This document shows, piece by piece, positions 7,557 through 15,692 of a stretch of DNA of 45,319 bases. Location of the stretch: assembly GCA_020439875.1 (NCBI GenBank), contig JAGRPD010000019.1, positions 1 to 45,319 on the forward strand, given 5' to 3'. The notes below the pieces were generated by a model. It searched no databases, had not been told where the DNA came from, and worked only from the letters and a program-made list of their open reading frames with translations. Source of the DNA: Verrucomicrobiales bacterium. GTDB taxonomy: Bacteria; Verrucomicrobiota; Verrucomicrobiia; Verrucomicrobiales; Verrucomicrobiaceae. Made by a program: the position numbers and the translations under genes. Every line of letters starts with the position of its first letter. The stretch's first letter is position 1.

Positions 7557-10445
7557 ATGCCGTGCCGCACCCTGCTCGCTCTCGCCTTCCTCTTCAGCGC
7601 AGGCCTTTTCCGCCCCGCCTCTGCTCAACTGGCCAATCGTCCACCCACACCGGAATGGCTCGCCGCGCCCGGCGCGACAAAAGAGCTGCGCTGGGAAGGC
7701 ACCGCCCTCAAAGCCATCCTGCTGGTGGCGGGAGAGCGGTCCGTCACCGTGCTTTGGGATCAAAAAGAGATCGCCGTGGTGGAACCGTCCGAGATTGCCG
7801 CAAGCCTCGACCTCACGCCGCAGCTTCAGCCCGGAGCGCACCGCATCGAACTGCGCAGCCCCGGCAAGGTCGCCGCACTGCTGGAACTCAATGGCGACCT
7901 GGCGCGCAAACGATGGTTGTGCACCGACGCCACATGGACCACTGCAAACGGCCAACCGGTAAAGAGCTTGGGACCCGCCGTGGCCACGCAAAACAAGCCT
8001 GACCCCTTCGACCTTGACGCCACCTTCGATGCCTACAACTCCTGGAAGCTGGCGGCCAAAGCCAGTCAGCGCCAAGCCACCGATGCCGCCACCTTCCAAA
8101 CGCTGCCGGGATTTGAAGTCGAGCTGGTTCGATCCGCCGCCGAAGACGAGGATTCCTGGGTCGGCATGACCTTTGATCCCTCGGGCCGACTCATTCTCGG
8201 CATGGAAAAAAAGGGGCTGCTGCGCCTGACACTGAGTCCGGGTGGAGATCAAAAAATCGAGCGCATCGACGACAGCCTGGAGGAGTGCCGCGGGCTGCTG
8301 TTTGCCCATGGAGCGCTCTACGCCAACGCGAACGACAGCAAGGCGCTGTTCCGCCTGCGCGACACGACCGGTGACGATCAGTTCGATGAAAAAACCGAAC
8401 TGCTGCGCACCGAAGGCGGCGTCGGCCACGGCCGCAATCACCTCACCCTCGGTCCCGACGACCGCATCTGGATCGTTCATGGCAACAATGTGCTGCTGCC
8501 CAAAGACCGCATCGCACCCGACTCGCCGCTGAAGAATTACGCCGACGACCAACTCCTACCCAATCCCTGGGACGGCAGCATGTTTGACGGCAATGTCGAG
8601 CTGCCCGCCGGACATATTTTGTCGATGAAACCGGATGGCAGCGACTTGCGGCTCTTCGCCGGTGGTTTGCGCAATCCGCTCGACCTCGCCTTCAACCGCG
8701 ATGGCGAGTTGTTCACCTTTGACGCCGACATGGAGCGTGATGTCGGCGCACCGTGGTACATGCCGACGCGCGTGCTGCACGTCGTTCCGGGTGCGGACTT
8801 CGGCTGGCGGCGCGGCACCGGGCGCTGGCCCGCCTACTACGCTGACACGCTGCCGAGCGTGGCAGACATCGGCCTCAGTTCGCCCACCGGCATTTGCTTC
8901 GGCTACGGCGCCAATTTCCCCGCGCGCTACGAGGAAGCGCTGTTCATCGGCGACTGGTCCTACGGTCGCATTCTCGCCGTGCACTTGAAACCGGAAGGTG
9001 CCAGTTACACGGCCACCACCGAAACCTTCGTCTCCGGCCGTCCGCTCAACGTCACCGACATGCAGGTCGGACCCGACGGCGCGCTGTGGTTCATCACGGG
9101 AGGGCGCGGCACGCAGAGCGGGTTGTATCGCGTGAATTGGCGTGCGTCGGACAGCTCTCCCTCCGGCCCCGTTGCCGAGCAGGCGGATCCAAAGCAACGC
9201 GCACTCCGCCAACGCATCGAGGCCGGAGAGGCCAATGCGACTGCAATCTCCTCCGCACTCTCCAGCGACGACCGCTTCTTGAGACACGCCGCGCGCCTGC
9301 ATCTTGAACGCGCGGCGGACTGGCCAAAGACGCTGCGTGACATTCCGTCCGCTGCGCTGGCTGCTGTCCGCGGGCAATCCGCGCTGGATCGCCGTGCTGC
9401 GATGGAGCAAGCGGTCAAAGCCCTGGCCGATGGATCGAACCACGACGCTCTCTCCTGGCTGCGCGTGCTGGAAATCGGCTTTGCACGCGGTGGCGAAGTT
9501 GACGATCACAACGAACTCCGCAGCCATTTGGAAAAACTCTTCCCGACCAAAGACGAACGCCTCAACCATGAGCTGACCAAGTTTTTGGTCTTCCTCCAAT
9601 CGGATCAAGTGATCGCCAAGACCACGTCCCGCCTGCCATCGCTGGAACGATCCGAAGACCTGCTGTTTTACCCCTTCATCCTGCGCTATCTCGACCATGG
9701 TTGGGATGAAACGAGCGCGCGCATCGCGTTCGATGCCCTCAATCGCGCCGAGAAACTCAACGGTGCCAGCACCTACTTCAAAGCCATCGCCGACACCCGT
9801 GCGGAGCTGGCAGCCAAGCTCGATCCCGCCCTTGCCGCCTCGCTGGCCGACGTGATCGCTCCACCCAAACCCGCGCAACTCTCCGCGCACGCGCTGCCGC
9901 GCCACAGCTTCCGCCCGTGGACGATGAAGGACCTGGAGCCCAAGCTGAATCGTGTGGGCGCTGGACGCTCGTTCGACAGTGCCAAGAAGGCGTTGATCGC
10001 CGCTCAGTGTGTCTTTTGCCACCGCGTCAGCCAGGACAACTCGTTGCCCGCCGGACTCACCGGCCCCGACTTGTCGCAGGTCAGCGCCCGCTTCGGACGG
10101 CGCGACCTGCTGCAGCAAATCCTCGAACCCTCCAAGGTGCTCGATGACAAATTCCGCAGTCTGGTGGTGACGCTGTCAGACGGCTCGGTGAAAATGGGAG
10201 CCGTCGAATCGGAAGACGACGAGCATCTCGTGCTGAAGCCGCACCCACTCGCCCCGGGCACCGTGGAAGTCGGCGTGTCGATGATCGTGAAGCGCGAGTG
10301 GTCGCCCGTTTCACCGATGCCGCCGGGCCTGTTGAACGGCCTCAAGGAAGACGAGATCCTCGATCTGCTCGCCTACTTTGAAGCGCTCGGCGATGCCGCG
10401 CATCCCGCTTTTCAAGCTCCACCCAAAACCAAAGAAAATCGGTAA
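7557..10445 (+). CDS. PVC-type membrane-bound dehydrogenase with C-terminal heme-binding domain
   Basis: The complete 962-residue product starts with a Sec signal peptide ending near ASAQ. Residues about 30-150 form a short N-terminal domain. Residues about 180-540 are the glucose/sorbosone dehydrogenase-like propeller (DPSGRLILG, GPDDRIWIVHGN, GADFGWRRGTGRWP, GPDGALWFITGG). An alpha-helical HEAT-like region follows, then a cytochrome domain with CVFCH starting at residue 818, GPDLSQV and the closing MPPGLLNGL. It is exported and probably oxidises a sugar or alcohol in the periplasm with transfer to heme. It is a paralogue of the gene at window start but has a different N-terminal region. Only seven bases separate its stop from that of the convergent downstream gene. 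Confidence 0.95.
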   Translation: MPCRTLLALAFLFSAGLFRPASAQLANRPPTPEWLAAPGATKELRWEGTALKAILLVAGERSVTVLWDQKEIAVVEPSEIAASLDLTPQLQPGAHRIELRSPGKVAALLELNGDLARKRWLCTDATWTTANGQPVKSLGPAVATQNKPDPFDLDATFDAYNSWKLAAKASQRQATDAATFQTLPGFEVELVRSAAEDEDSWVGMTFDPSGRLILGMEKKGLLRLTLSPGGDQKIERIDDSLEECRGLLFAHGALYANANDSKALFRLRDTTGDDQFDEKTELLRTEGGVGHGRNHLTLGPDDRIWIVHGNNVLLPKDRIAPDSPLKNYADDQLLPNPWDGSMFDGNVELPAGHILSMKPDGSDLRLFAGGLRNPLDLAFNRDGELFTFDADMERDVGAPWYMPTRVLHVVPGADFGWRRGTGRWPAYYADTLPSVADIGLSSPTGICFGYGANFPARYEEALFIGDWSYGRILAVHLKPEGASYTATTETFVSGRPLNVTDMQVGPDGALWFITGGRGTQSGLYRVNWRASDSSPSGPVAEQADPKQRALRQRIEAGEANATAISSALSSDDRFLRHAARLHLERAADWPKTLRDIPSAALAAVRGQSALDRRAAMEQAVKALADGSNHDALSWLRVLEIGFARGGEVDDHNELRSHLEKLFPTKDERLNHELTKFLVFLQSDQVIAKTTSRLPSLERSEDLLFYPFILRYLDHGWDETSARIAFDALNRAEKLNGASTYFKAIADTRAELAAKLDPALAASLADVIAPPKPAQLSAHALPRHSFRPWTMKDLEPKLNRVGAGRSFDSAKKALIAAQCVFCHRVSQDNSLPAGLTGPDLSQVSARFGRRDLLQQILEPSKVLDDKFRSLVVTLSDGSVKMGAVESEDDEHLVLKPHPLAPGTVEVGVSMIVKREWSPVSPMPPGLLNGLKEDEILDLLAYFEALGDAAHPAFQAPPKTKENR

Positions 10446-10452
10446 CCGTTCC

Positions 10453-12807
10453 TCAATGGGCCGCCTTCCAAGCGGGGATTTCCCGATCTCTCACCTTGCG
10501 CAGCACCTCGAGTTTTTGTTCCAAAACAAAGGGCGTGTACACGTAGTCCATCTCGCTCTCATAACCGAGCCGTGAGTCCAGTCTGGCCGTCTCCAGCGAC
10601 TGCTGAGTGCGCGGGATTTCCTCCTCGAGGATCTGCAGCATGCGCTGCAAACGCGGATCGGCAGCGGTGGCGTCACTGTCCGTCATCAGGCGGAAGCGCA
10701 GATCTTCGAACTCCAAAATCGCATGCAGACTGCGCAGCATGCGCTGCATCTGCTCGACGATGAGCACCTCATGAAAAGCCCGCTGGCGCTGCATGGCTGG
10801 AGCGGCCATGGCTGCGGCGCGATACGGGCGCAGCCCTTCCTCCATCTGATCCGCTGCACGATTCACGTACTTCAAAAACACGGGCAGCACCTCAGCCGAC
10901 TTGGCTTTTTCATCTGCGGGCGTTTCGGTGAAGCCGATGCCGGAGCGCTGCCGCGCGTAGGCTTCGGCGCGATTGCTGCGATTGGTGAAATCCGGCTGAA
11001 ACACCATGATGTGGTGAGCGAAGGGCCAGTACTCCACCAGGCGATGCCGCCAATGAAACTTCTGCGCGTCATCCCACCAGGAATTGCGCAAGGTCATGAT
11101 GCGCGGCGGGGGTTCATCAAAAAACAACGGCATGGCCACGGCGCTGTTGGTGCCCATGGAGGGACCGGTATCCGGCACCAGCTGGATGGCCTCGCTGAAG
11201 CGGCTCCAGGCGGCGAGCACCTCCTCCACCGAACCGCCAAACTGACGCCGCGCCACGCCGCGCAGCAGGTCCTCAAAGTCAGGCGGATTGGACCAGCAGG
11301 ACCAGCGGCGCAGTTCCACCTGGAAGTTCGGTTTGTAGCCATTGCTCCAGGTTTCCAAGGTGCCGTCGATCCCGTATTCTGCCTCCTTGTCGTAACGCCG
11401 CTGCCACTGCTGCGGGCAGGGCACGTAGGGCGTGGTGCCGAATTGCCAGGTGGCGAAGCTATCCGCCTTGCAATACACCTTCATCCCCCGACGCTTGGCT
11501 TCTTCGATCTGCCCCACCGAGACCTCCGCTGGGCCGACCTGACTGATGGAGTAGTCCCGCAGGAAACCCTGGAATCCGTCGAGTTCAAAGGCTTTGCCGT
11601 TCTCCCAAGTCAGCAGCGGGATGGAATCTTGCGGCAGCAGGCTGGTGACATAACGTTTGAGTTCCACCCGGCTGGGACGGAAGTCGATGTTGTATTCCCA
11701 AGGCAAAATTTCGATGGCGGGATCGATGGCGTGCGCTTCTTCGGTGACAATTTTGACGGCGCGGCTCCAATGCTGGGCCCACTCCCGCAGGTCTTGTTTG
11801 CCATGACCGCCTGCCCCAAAGAATTTTTCAAAAAAGAATCCCTCCGTCAGCAACACGTAGCCGCGAATGCCGGGAAACTTGGTCACCAAATCCCGCACAT
11901 GTTCACGCAGGGCTTGTTGGTTTTCTTCATCCCGCAGATTGTTGAAAAGGATGGGTGTATAGACCTTCAGTCCCTTGGCTGCGGCGCGGCGGATCAGGTC
12001 GTTCATGCGCGCTGGCGTTTGCTTGCGGATGATGTCGTAATGCGGGGGGCCGGGCAGGCCGTTGGGGTTGGCATAGACGGAGGCAAACACCGCGTCAAAG
12101 CCGTCGTGCGCCAGATGCGACAGCAGTGTGTCCGGCCATTGCATGAATCCGAGCCAGGAGATGGCCATGCGGTTTTGATAGAGGCTGCGGCGCGTGAGGC
12201 TCAAGTCCTGCGGTAGAAAAGGGCCGCCCCGCAGGCCCATGCGCGCCTCCACATCAAACAGGCCATGCATCACTCCGCGCGGCCCTGCGCCGCAGACGAC
12301 GATGCGCTGCGGTGAGACCTGCAATTGGAAGTCTTTCTCGGTCGCGAGATCCGTGCCGAGGCCCTCGAGTTCATCACGCGTGGCGGCGATGATGACCTTC
12401 TCTTGCTTCAAGGCAGCCGACAGATCGGCGACCTTCTGCAGGCTGACCTCGACGTTCATGGAGGCGTGAAGGAACTCCTTCAAATCGGCGGCAGCAAACT
12501 CCACCACCGGGTCCGCCTTGTCCGACAACACCACCGTCCAACCGGTATCCGCCACCGTCATCTCCGACGCTGCCGCCGCTGCGTCAGGCGCGCGCAGCGG
12601 CTCGTGCACGGGTCCTTGAGCGAGACGCTCGTGATAGGCGTACGGCTTTTCCTCCGGCAGCACCTCCTTGGCGCGGTGGAGGAAAGCGGCGGCATCCACC
12701 TGCGCCTGGGTGAGATCGGCGCTGGCCAGCAGCCAGAGAGGCAGCAGCAGGCTGAGGCGGCTACGGCGTTTCATCGCCGGAATTTTGTTCTTCTTCATGC
12801 TCTTCAT
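10453..12807 (-). CDS. Secreted glycosidase-like protein with GH67/GH20b-type N-terminal domain
   Basis: The product is up to 784 residues with a Sec signal peptide (hydrophobic run LLLPLWLLASA, cleavage near TQAQ). Residues about 90-220 resemble the non-catalytic N-terminal domain shared by alpha-glucuronidases and beta-hexosaminidases (VEFAAADLKEFL, GPRGVMHGLFDVEARMG). Residues about 230-600 look like a (beta/alpha)8 barrel with several acidic strand ends (LLTEGFF, ILPWEYNIDF, LTWENGKAF, TLETWSNG). The C-terminus is helical. Enzymatic class is not settled; I infer an oligosaccharide-active enzyme or inactive relative. Starts at 12807, 12798 and 12774 are possible; the last begins right at the signal peptide. 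The start overlaps the small gene at 12761-12931, so translation is probably coupled. It is the last gene of the symporter operon. Confidence 0.82.
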   Translation of the reverse strand: MKSMKKNKIPAMKRRSRLSLLLPLWLLASADLTQAQVDAAAFLHRAKEVLPEEKPYAYHERLAQGPVHEPLRAPDAAAAASEMTVADTGWTVVLSDKADPVVEFAAADLKEFLHASMNVEVSLQKVADLSAALKQEKVIIAATRDELEGLGTDLATEKDFQLQVSPQRIVVCGAGPRGVMHGLFDVEARMGLRGGPFLPQDLSLTRRSLYQNRMAISWLGFMQWPDTLLSHLAHDGFDAVFASVYANPNGLPGPPHYDIIRKQTPARMNDLIRRAAAKGLKVYTPILFNNLRDEENQQALREHVRDLVTKFPGIRGYVLLTEGFFFEKFFGAGGHGKQDLREWAQHWSRAVKIVTEEAHAIDPAIEILPWEYNIDFRPSRVELKRYVTSLLPQDSIPLLTWENGKAFELDGFQGFLRDYSISQVGPAEVSVGQIEEAKRRGMKVYCKADSFATWQFGTTPYVPCPQQWQRRYDKEAEYGIDGTLETWSNGYKPNFQVELRRWSCWSNPPDFEDLLRGVARRQFGGSVEEVLAAWSRFSEAIQLVPDTGPSMGTNSAVAMPLFFDEPPPRIMTLRNSWWDDAQKFHWRHRLVEYWPFAHHIMVFQPDFTNRSNRAEAYARQRSGIGFTETPADEKAKSAEVLPVFLKYVNRAADQMEEGLRPYRAAAMAAPAMQRQRAFHEVLIVEQMQRMLRSLHAILEFEDLRFRLMTDSDATAADPRLQRMLQILEEEIPRTQQSLETARLDSRLGYESEMDYVYTPFVLEQKLEVLRKVRDREIPAWKAAH

Positions 12808-12931
12808 CGATGTCTTTGAACATGGCTTTCACATCGAAAAAGCCACCGATGGCGACAACGAGTGAGACACCACAAAAGATCGTTACCGTGGTGATCAAAG
12901 TGATCTTCCAAAATAGAATCCAGCCGTCCAT
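12761..12931 (-). CDS. 56-residue single-span membrane peptide coupled to the symporter
   Basis: A short minus-strand frame encodes 56 residues: an N-terminal MDGWILFWK, one hydrophobic helix at about residues 10-32, then an acidic cytoplasmic-type tail (DIDEEHEEEQ). Its ATG shares one base with the symporter's TGA (TGATG), a classic arrangement for translational re-initiation. Its 3' end overlaps the possible starts of the glycosidase-like gene. It is too short for ordinary length cut-offs. Small auxiliary membrane subunits next to sodium symporters are known in other transporter families, for example the NSS small subunit, so a partner role is inferred. No homology is claimed. Confidence 0.7.
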   Translation of the reverse strand: MDGWILFWKITLITTVTIFCGVSLVVAIGGFFDVKAMFKDIDEEHEEEQNSGDETP

Positions 12932-14517
12932 CACGCTACCTCCAGGTTGGGTTTTGCGGTCTCACGCGGTTCTCGATCTGGCATCAGCAGGGAGAACACC
13001 ACCATGGCTAAAACCGAGAGACTGGTGGTGATGAGGCCGATATGGGCCTCCGTCAAATTCACGCCGAGATCCTCCTGAGTGAGGTGCAAGGCCTTGCGCA
13101 GCGGGGTGAGTCCGGCCAGGGCGAAGATCCCCGCGCACAGGGCTGCCACGGCACCGGCTCGACTGGCGCGTTTCCAGTAGAGGCCAAACACCAGGACGGC
13201 GAAGGCACCGGTGAAATAGATGGCCCCACTGACGGCGAGGTAGTCCAGCATGTCTTGCTCCATCGGATAAAAAATGCTCCAAGCTAACAAGAAGAGGCCG
13301 GTGAGAAAAATGAACCAACGCGCCAGCGTGAGGCGAGTTTTGGTGGAGAGTTTCCCACCTTTGAGGGGCGCAATGATGTCCTCCACGATGATGGCTGCCC
13401 AGCAGAGCAGGTAGCTGTCATGCGTGGACATGAAGGCTGCCAGCATGCCTGCCGCCACCAGGCCAATGACACCCACGGGCAAAATTTGACTGAGAAACAG
13501 CGGCATGGCTCGCAGGGTCTCATCCGAACTGGCGGCGATGCCACCGGCGGTATCGAAGAAGCGACTGTCGGCACCGTCCTGCTGCCAAAACCAGCACAGC
13601 GCGCAGATGCCGAGAAACTGCGGCAGAATGAACCGCGTCATGAAACCGATGGCCGACCATTTGTAGAGCCGCTTCACGACGCCGATGTCCTTGGCCGCGC
13701 AGACCCGCATCACGGCGGTGGGCCATACGGCGCAGGACACGAGGCCGAAGGTGAAAATCATCCACAGCACGTAGGAAGGGCCGAAGCCGCCGCCATCCAG
13801 GGGATCAAAACCGGCTGTCCCATGCAGCTGCTGCACGGTCTGCACCAGAGGATCCCAGCCGAGTTTGGCCACGGCCATCCAGCAGACAAAGACCATGCCA
13901 AAGGCCAACACGATGAACTGAAGGTAATCGGTAATGACCACCGAGACCATGCCGCCGAGGATGGTGTAGGCCAGGACAAGCGCGATGAGGATGACCATCA
14001 CCAAATTCACCGCAGCGGGATCCGTCATGCCGGTGAGCGAGGTAATGAATAGACCGGCGGCTTTCAAATAGACCCCCATGTTGAGGATGCCTGCCACAGC
14101 CAGGATGATGGCCCCAAAGACGCGAACGCCCTGGCCAAAACGCTGACCGTAAAACTCGGGAATGGTCATCACACCCGAGCGCCGCAAGGGCACCACGATG
14201 AAACCGGTGACGCCGACCAAAAAGCAGGTCAACCCCGCGACCAATCCGATGTGAAACGCCGCGAAGCCATTGGTGAAGCCTTTCTGCGCGGTGTACATGA
14301 CCGTGACCAGGCCGATCTCGGATCCGAGCATGGTGGCCACGCTGATGAGGGACTTCAGGGAGCGACCCGCCACCACGTAGTCGGCCATGTTTTTGATGTA
14401 GCGGTTGGCGTAAAGGCCGATGATCACCGTGCCGACGAGGTACACGCCGACGATCCACCAATCCAGGGTCGAGAAATTCGAGATCAGGGTGGGAGATGCT
14501 TCCATGTTGCCAGGCAT
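12931..14517 (-). CDS. Sodium:solute symporter (SSS family)
   Basis: The 528-residue protein has about 13-14 membrane helices and the layout of the SSS family: DWWIVGVYLVGTVIIGLYA at the first helix, ADYVVAGRSL in the first loop, then GFAAFHIGLVAG, and MLAAFMSTHDSYLLCW in the region of the family sodium-site helix. It would import a solute together with sodium across the inner membrane. Its neighbours, a Gfo/Idh/MocA oxidoreductase four bases upstream and a secreted glycosidase-like protein downstream, suggest a sugar, uronic acid or inositol-type substrate. That substrate is an inference. The start at 14517 is chosen because it leaves a four-base gap to the upstream stop; an ATG at 14505 is possible. 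Confidence 0.95.
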   Translation of the reverse strand: MPGNMEASPTLISNFSTLDWWIVGVYLVGTVIIGLYANRYIKNMADYVVAGRSLKSLISVATMLGSEIGLVTVMYTAQKGFTNGFAAFHIGLVAGLTCFLVGVTGFIVVPLRRSGVMTIPEFYGQRFGQGVRVFGAIILAVAGILNMGVYLKAAGLFITSLTGMTDPAAVNLVMVILIALVLAYTILGGMVSVVITDYLQFIVLAFGMVFVCWMAVAKLGWDPLVQTVQQLHGTAGFDPLDGGGFGPSYVLWMIFTFGLVSCAVWPTAVMRVCAAKDIGVVKRLYKWSAIGFMTRFILPQFLGICALCWFWQQDGADSRFFDTAGGIAASSDETLRAMPLFLSQILPVGVIGLVAAGMLAAFMSTHDSYLLCWAAIIVEDIIAPLKGGKLSTKTRLTLARWFIFLTGLFLLAWSIFYPMEQDMLDYLAVSGAIYFTGAFAVLVFGLYWKRASRAGAVAALCAGIFALAGLTPLRKALHLTQEDLGVNLTEAHIGLITTSLSVLAMVVFSLLMPDREPRETAKPNLEVA

Positions 14518-14521
14518 CGAA

Positions 14522-15577
14522 TCACAAACCTGCGGCGTGGCACAACTCTTTTAGCCACCTTTGCACGCGCAGCGCATCGGCGTAGCGCGCGCCCGACGGA
14601 GGCGGCTCTGCCCCACGCACCATGCGGCAAAAGGCGCGCAACTGCTCCGCCAACATGCCGACGGGCGCACCCGCAGCGGTGCTGATTTCCAAAGTGAGCG
14701 GATGCTGGGTGGTGGTAGCGTCCCAGACTTGCAGCGGACGCGGATTGACGCTGGCACGCGCGGCCCAGTCCGCTCCAAAGACCTCGATCCGATCAAATCC
14801 ATCTGCTCCCATCGAATCAGGTGTCAAAAACGACGCGGTCAAGGCGGCCCAGGCACCGTCTGCCCAGCGCAACTCCGCCAGGGCTAGATCGCACACTTCT
14901 CCCGTGCGAAAACCCGCGCGGGCTCGCAGCTCGACGGGTTCTTCACCCTCCATCAAGGCGGCGACGAGATAGAGATCATGCACCATGGTGAGGTGAAACG
15001 GATTCTCGCCGGGAAAGGCCTGCGCGGTTCCGACGGGGCGGTGGCGCACGAGGTTCATGAAGCGGATGCCGCGACGGCGGCGACACTCCTCCGCGAGGGC
15101 GCGAAACTCGGTGTTGAAGAGCGCGACGTGGCCCATCATGAAGTTGCGCGAATCCGCCGCCACTTGTGGAGCCAGCTGCTCGGCGGCAGCGAGGTCTTCG
15201 GCCAACGGTTTTTCCACCAGCACGGGCCGTCCCGCTTGCAAGATCTGCTGCGCCAAGGGCACGTGCGAGGCGGTGGAGCTGGCGACAATCCAGGCCTCGA
15301 CCGTGTCATCCTGCAAAGCGGTGGCGAGATCGGCCACCACCGACACACCGGGATGCGCTGCCTGCGCGGCAGCTCGTGCAGCGGCATTGGGATCGACCAT
15401 CAGGGTCAGCTCCGCCTCGGCCACTCCCGCGACCGTCGCGGTGTGGAGTCGGCCAAACTGCCCGAGACCGACGACCCCGATCCGCACGGGATCGCGACGT
15501 CCGCTGGCCTGACTCTCCCCACGCGGCTGATGCATGGGCGCACTCTGAAGGACAGGCGGGTGGCGAGCAAGACGCAT
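14522..15577 (-). CDS. Gfo/Idh/MocA-family NAD(P)-dependent oxidoreductase
   Basis: The N-terminal Rossmann fold shows IGVVGLGQFGRLH, followed by the family signature VLVEKPLAEDLAAAEQL with its catalytic-type Lys. The C-terminal half is the GFO/IDH/MocA substrate domain with NPFHLTMVHDLYLV, where the conserved Asp-His region lies. These enzymes interconvert hydroxyl and keto groups on sugars, inositols or sugar derivatives. The start at 15577 gives 351 residues and has GAGGG five bases upstream; an internal ATG at 15535 (337 residues) starts just before the Rossmann strand but has no ribosome binding site. It is first in the operon with the symporter, small peptide and glycosidase-like gene, and diverges from the macroglobulin gene. 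Confidence 0.9.
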   Translation of the reverse strand: MRLARHPPVLQSAPMHQPRGESQASGRRDPVRIGVVGLGQFGRLHTATVAGVAEAELTLMVDPNAAARAAAQAAHPGVSVVADLATALQDDTVEAWIVASSTASHVPLAQQILQAGRPVLVEKPLAEDLAAAEQLAPQVAADSRNFMMGHVALFNTEFRALAEECRRRRGIRFMNLVRHRPVGTAQAFPGENPFHLTMVHDLYLVAALMEGEEPVELRARAGFRTGEVCDLALAELRWADGAWAALTASFLTPDSMGADGFDRIEVFGADWAARASVNPRPLQVWDATTTQHPLTLEISTAAGAPVGMLAEQLRAFCRMVRGAEPPPSGARYADALRVQRWLKELCHAAGL

Positions 15578-15692
15578 CTTGACCCTCACTCCGATCTCAA
15601 CGTGGCGAAACGGCTGGCGGGAAGAGTTTTCCATTTTCCACGTAGCCGATTTTCTGAATGCCGAGTATGATCGTCCGTCAGAAAGGACTCCC

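Noticed and set aside
7122-8552. A 476-codon minus-strand frame overlapping the start of the second PVC heme gene
   Set aside because: It is antisense to a signal peptide and propeller domain and overlaps the YjdF-like gene in another frame.
10723-12216. A 497-codon plus-strand frame opposite the glycosidase-like gene
   Set aside because: It has no domain and no ribosome binding site, and its opposite strand has a signal peptide and family-like motifs.
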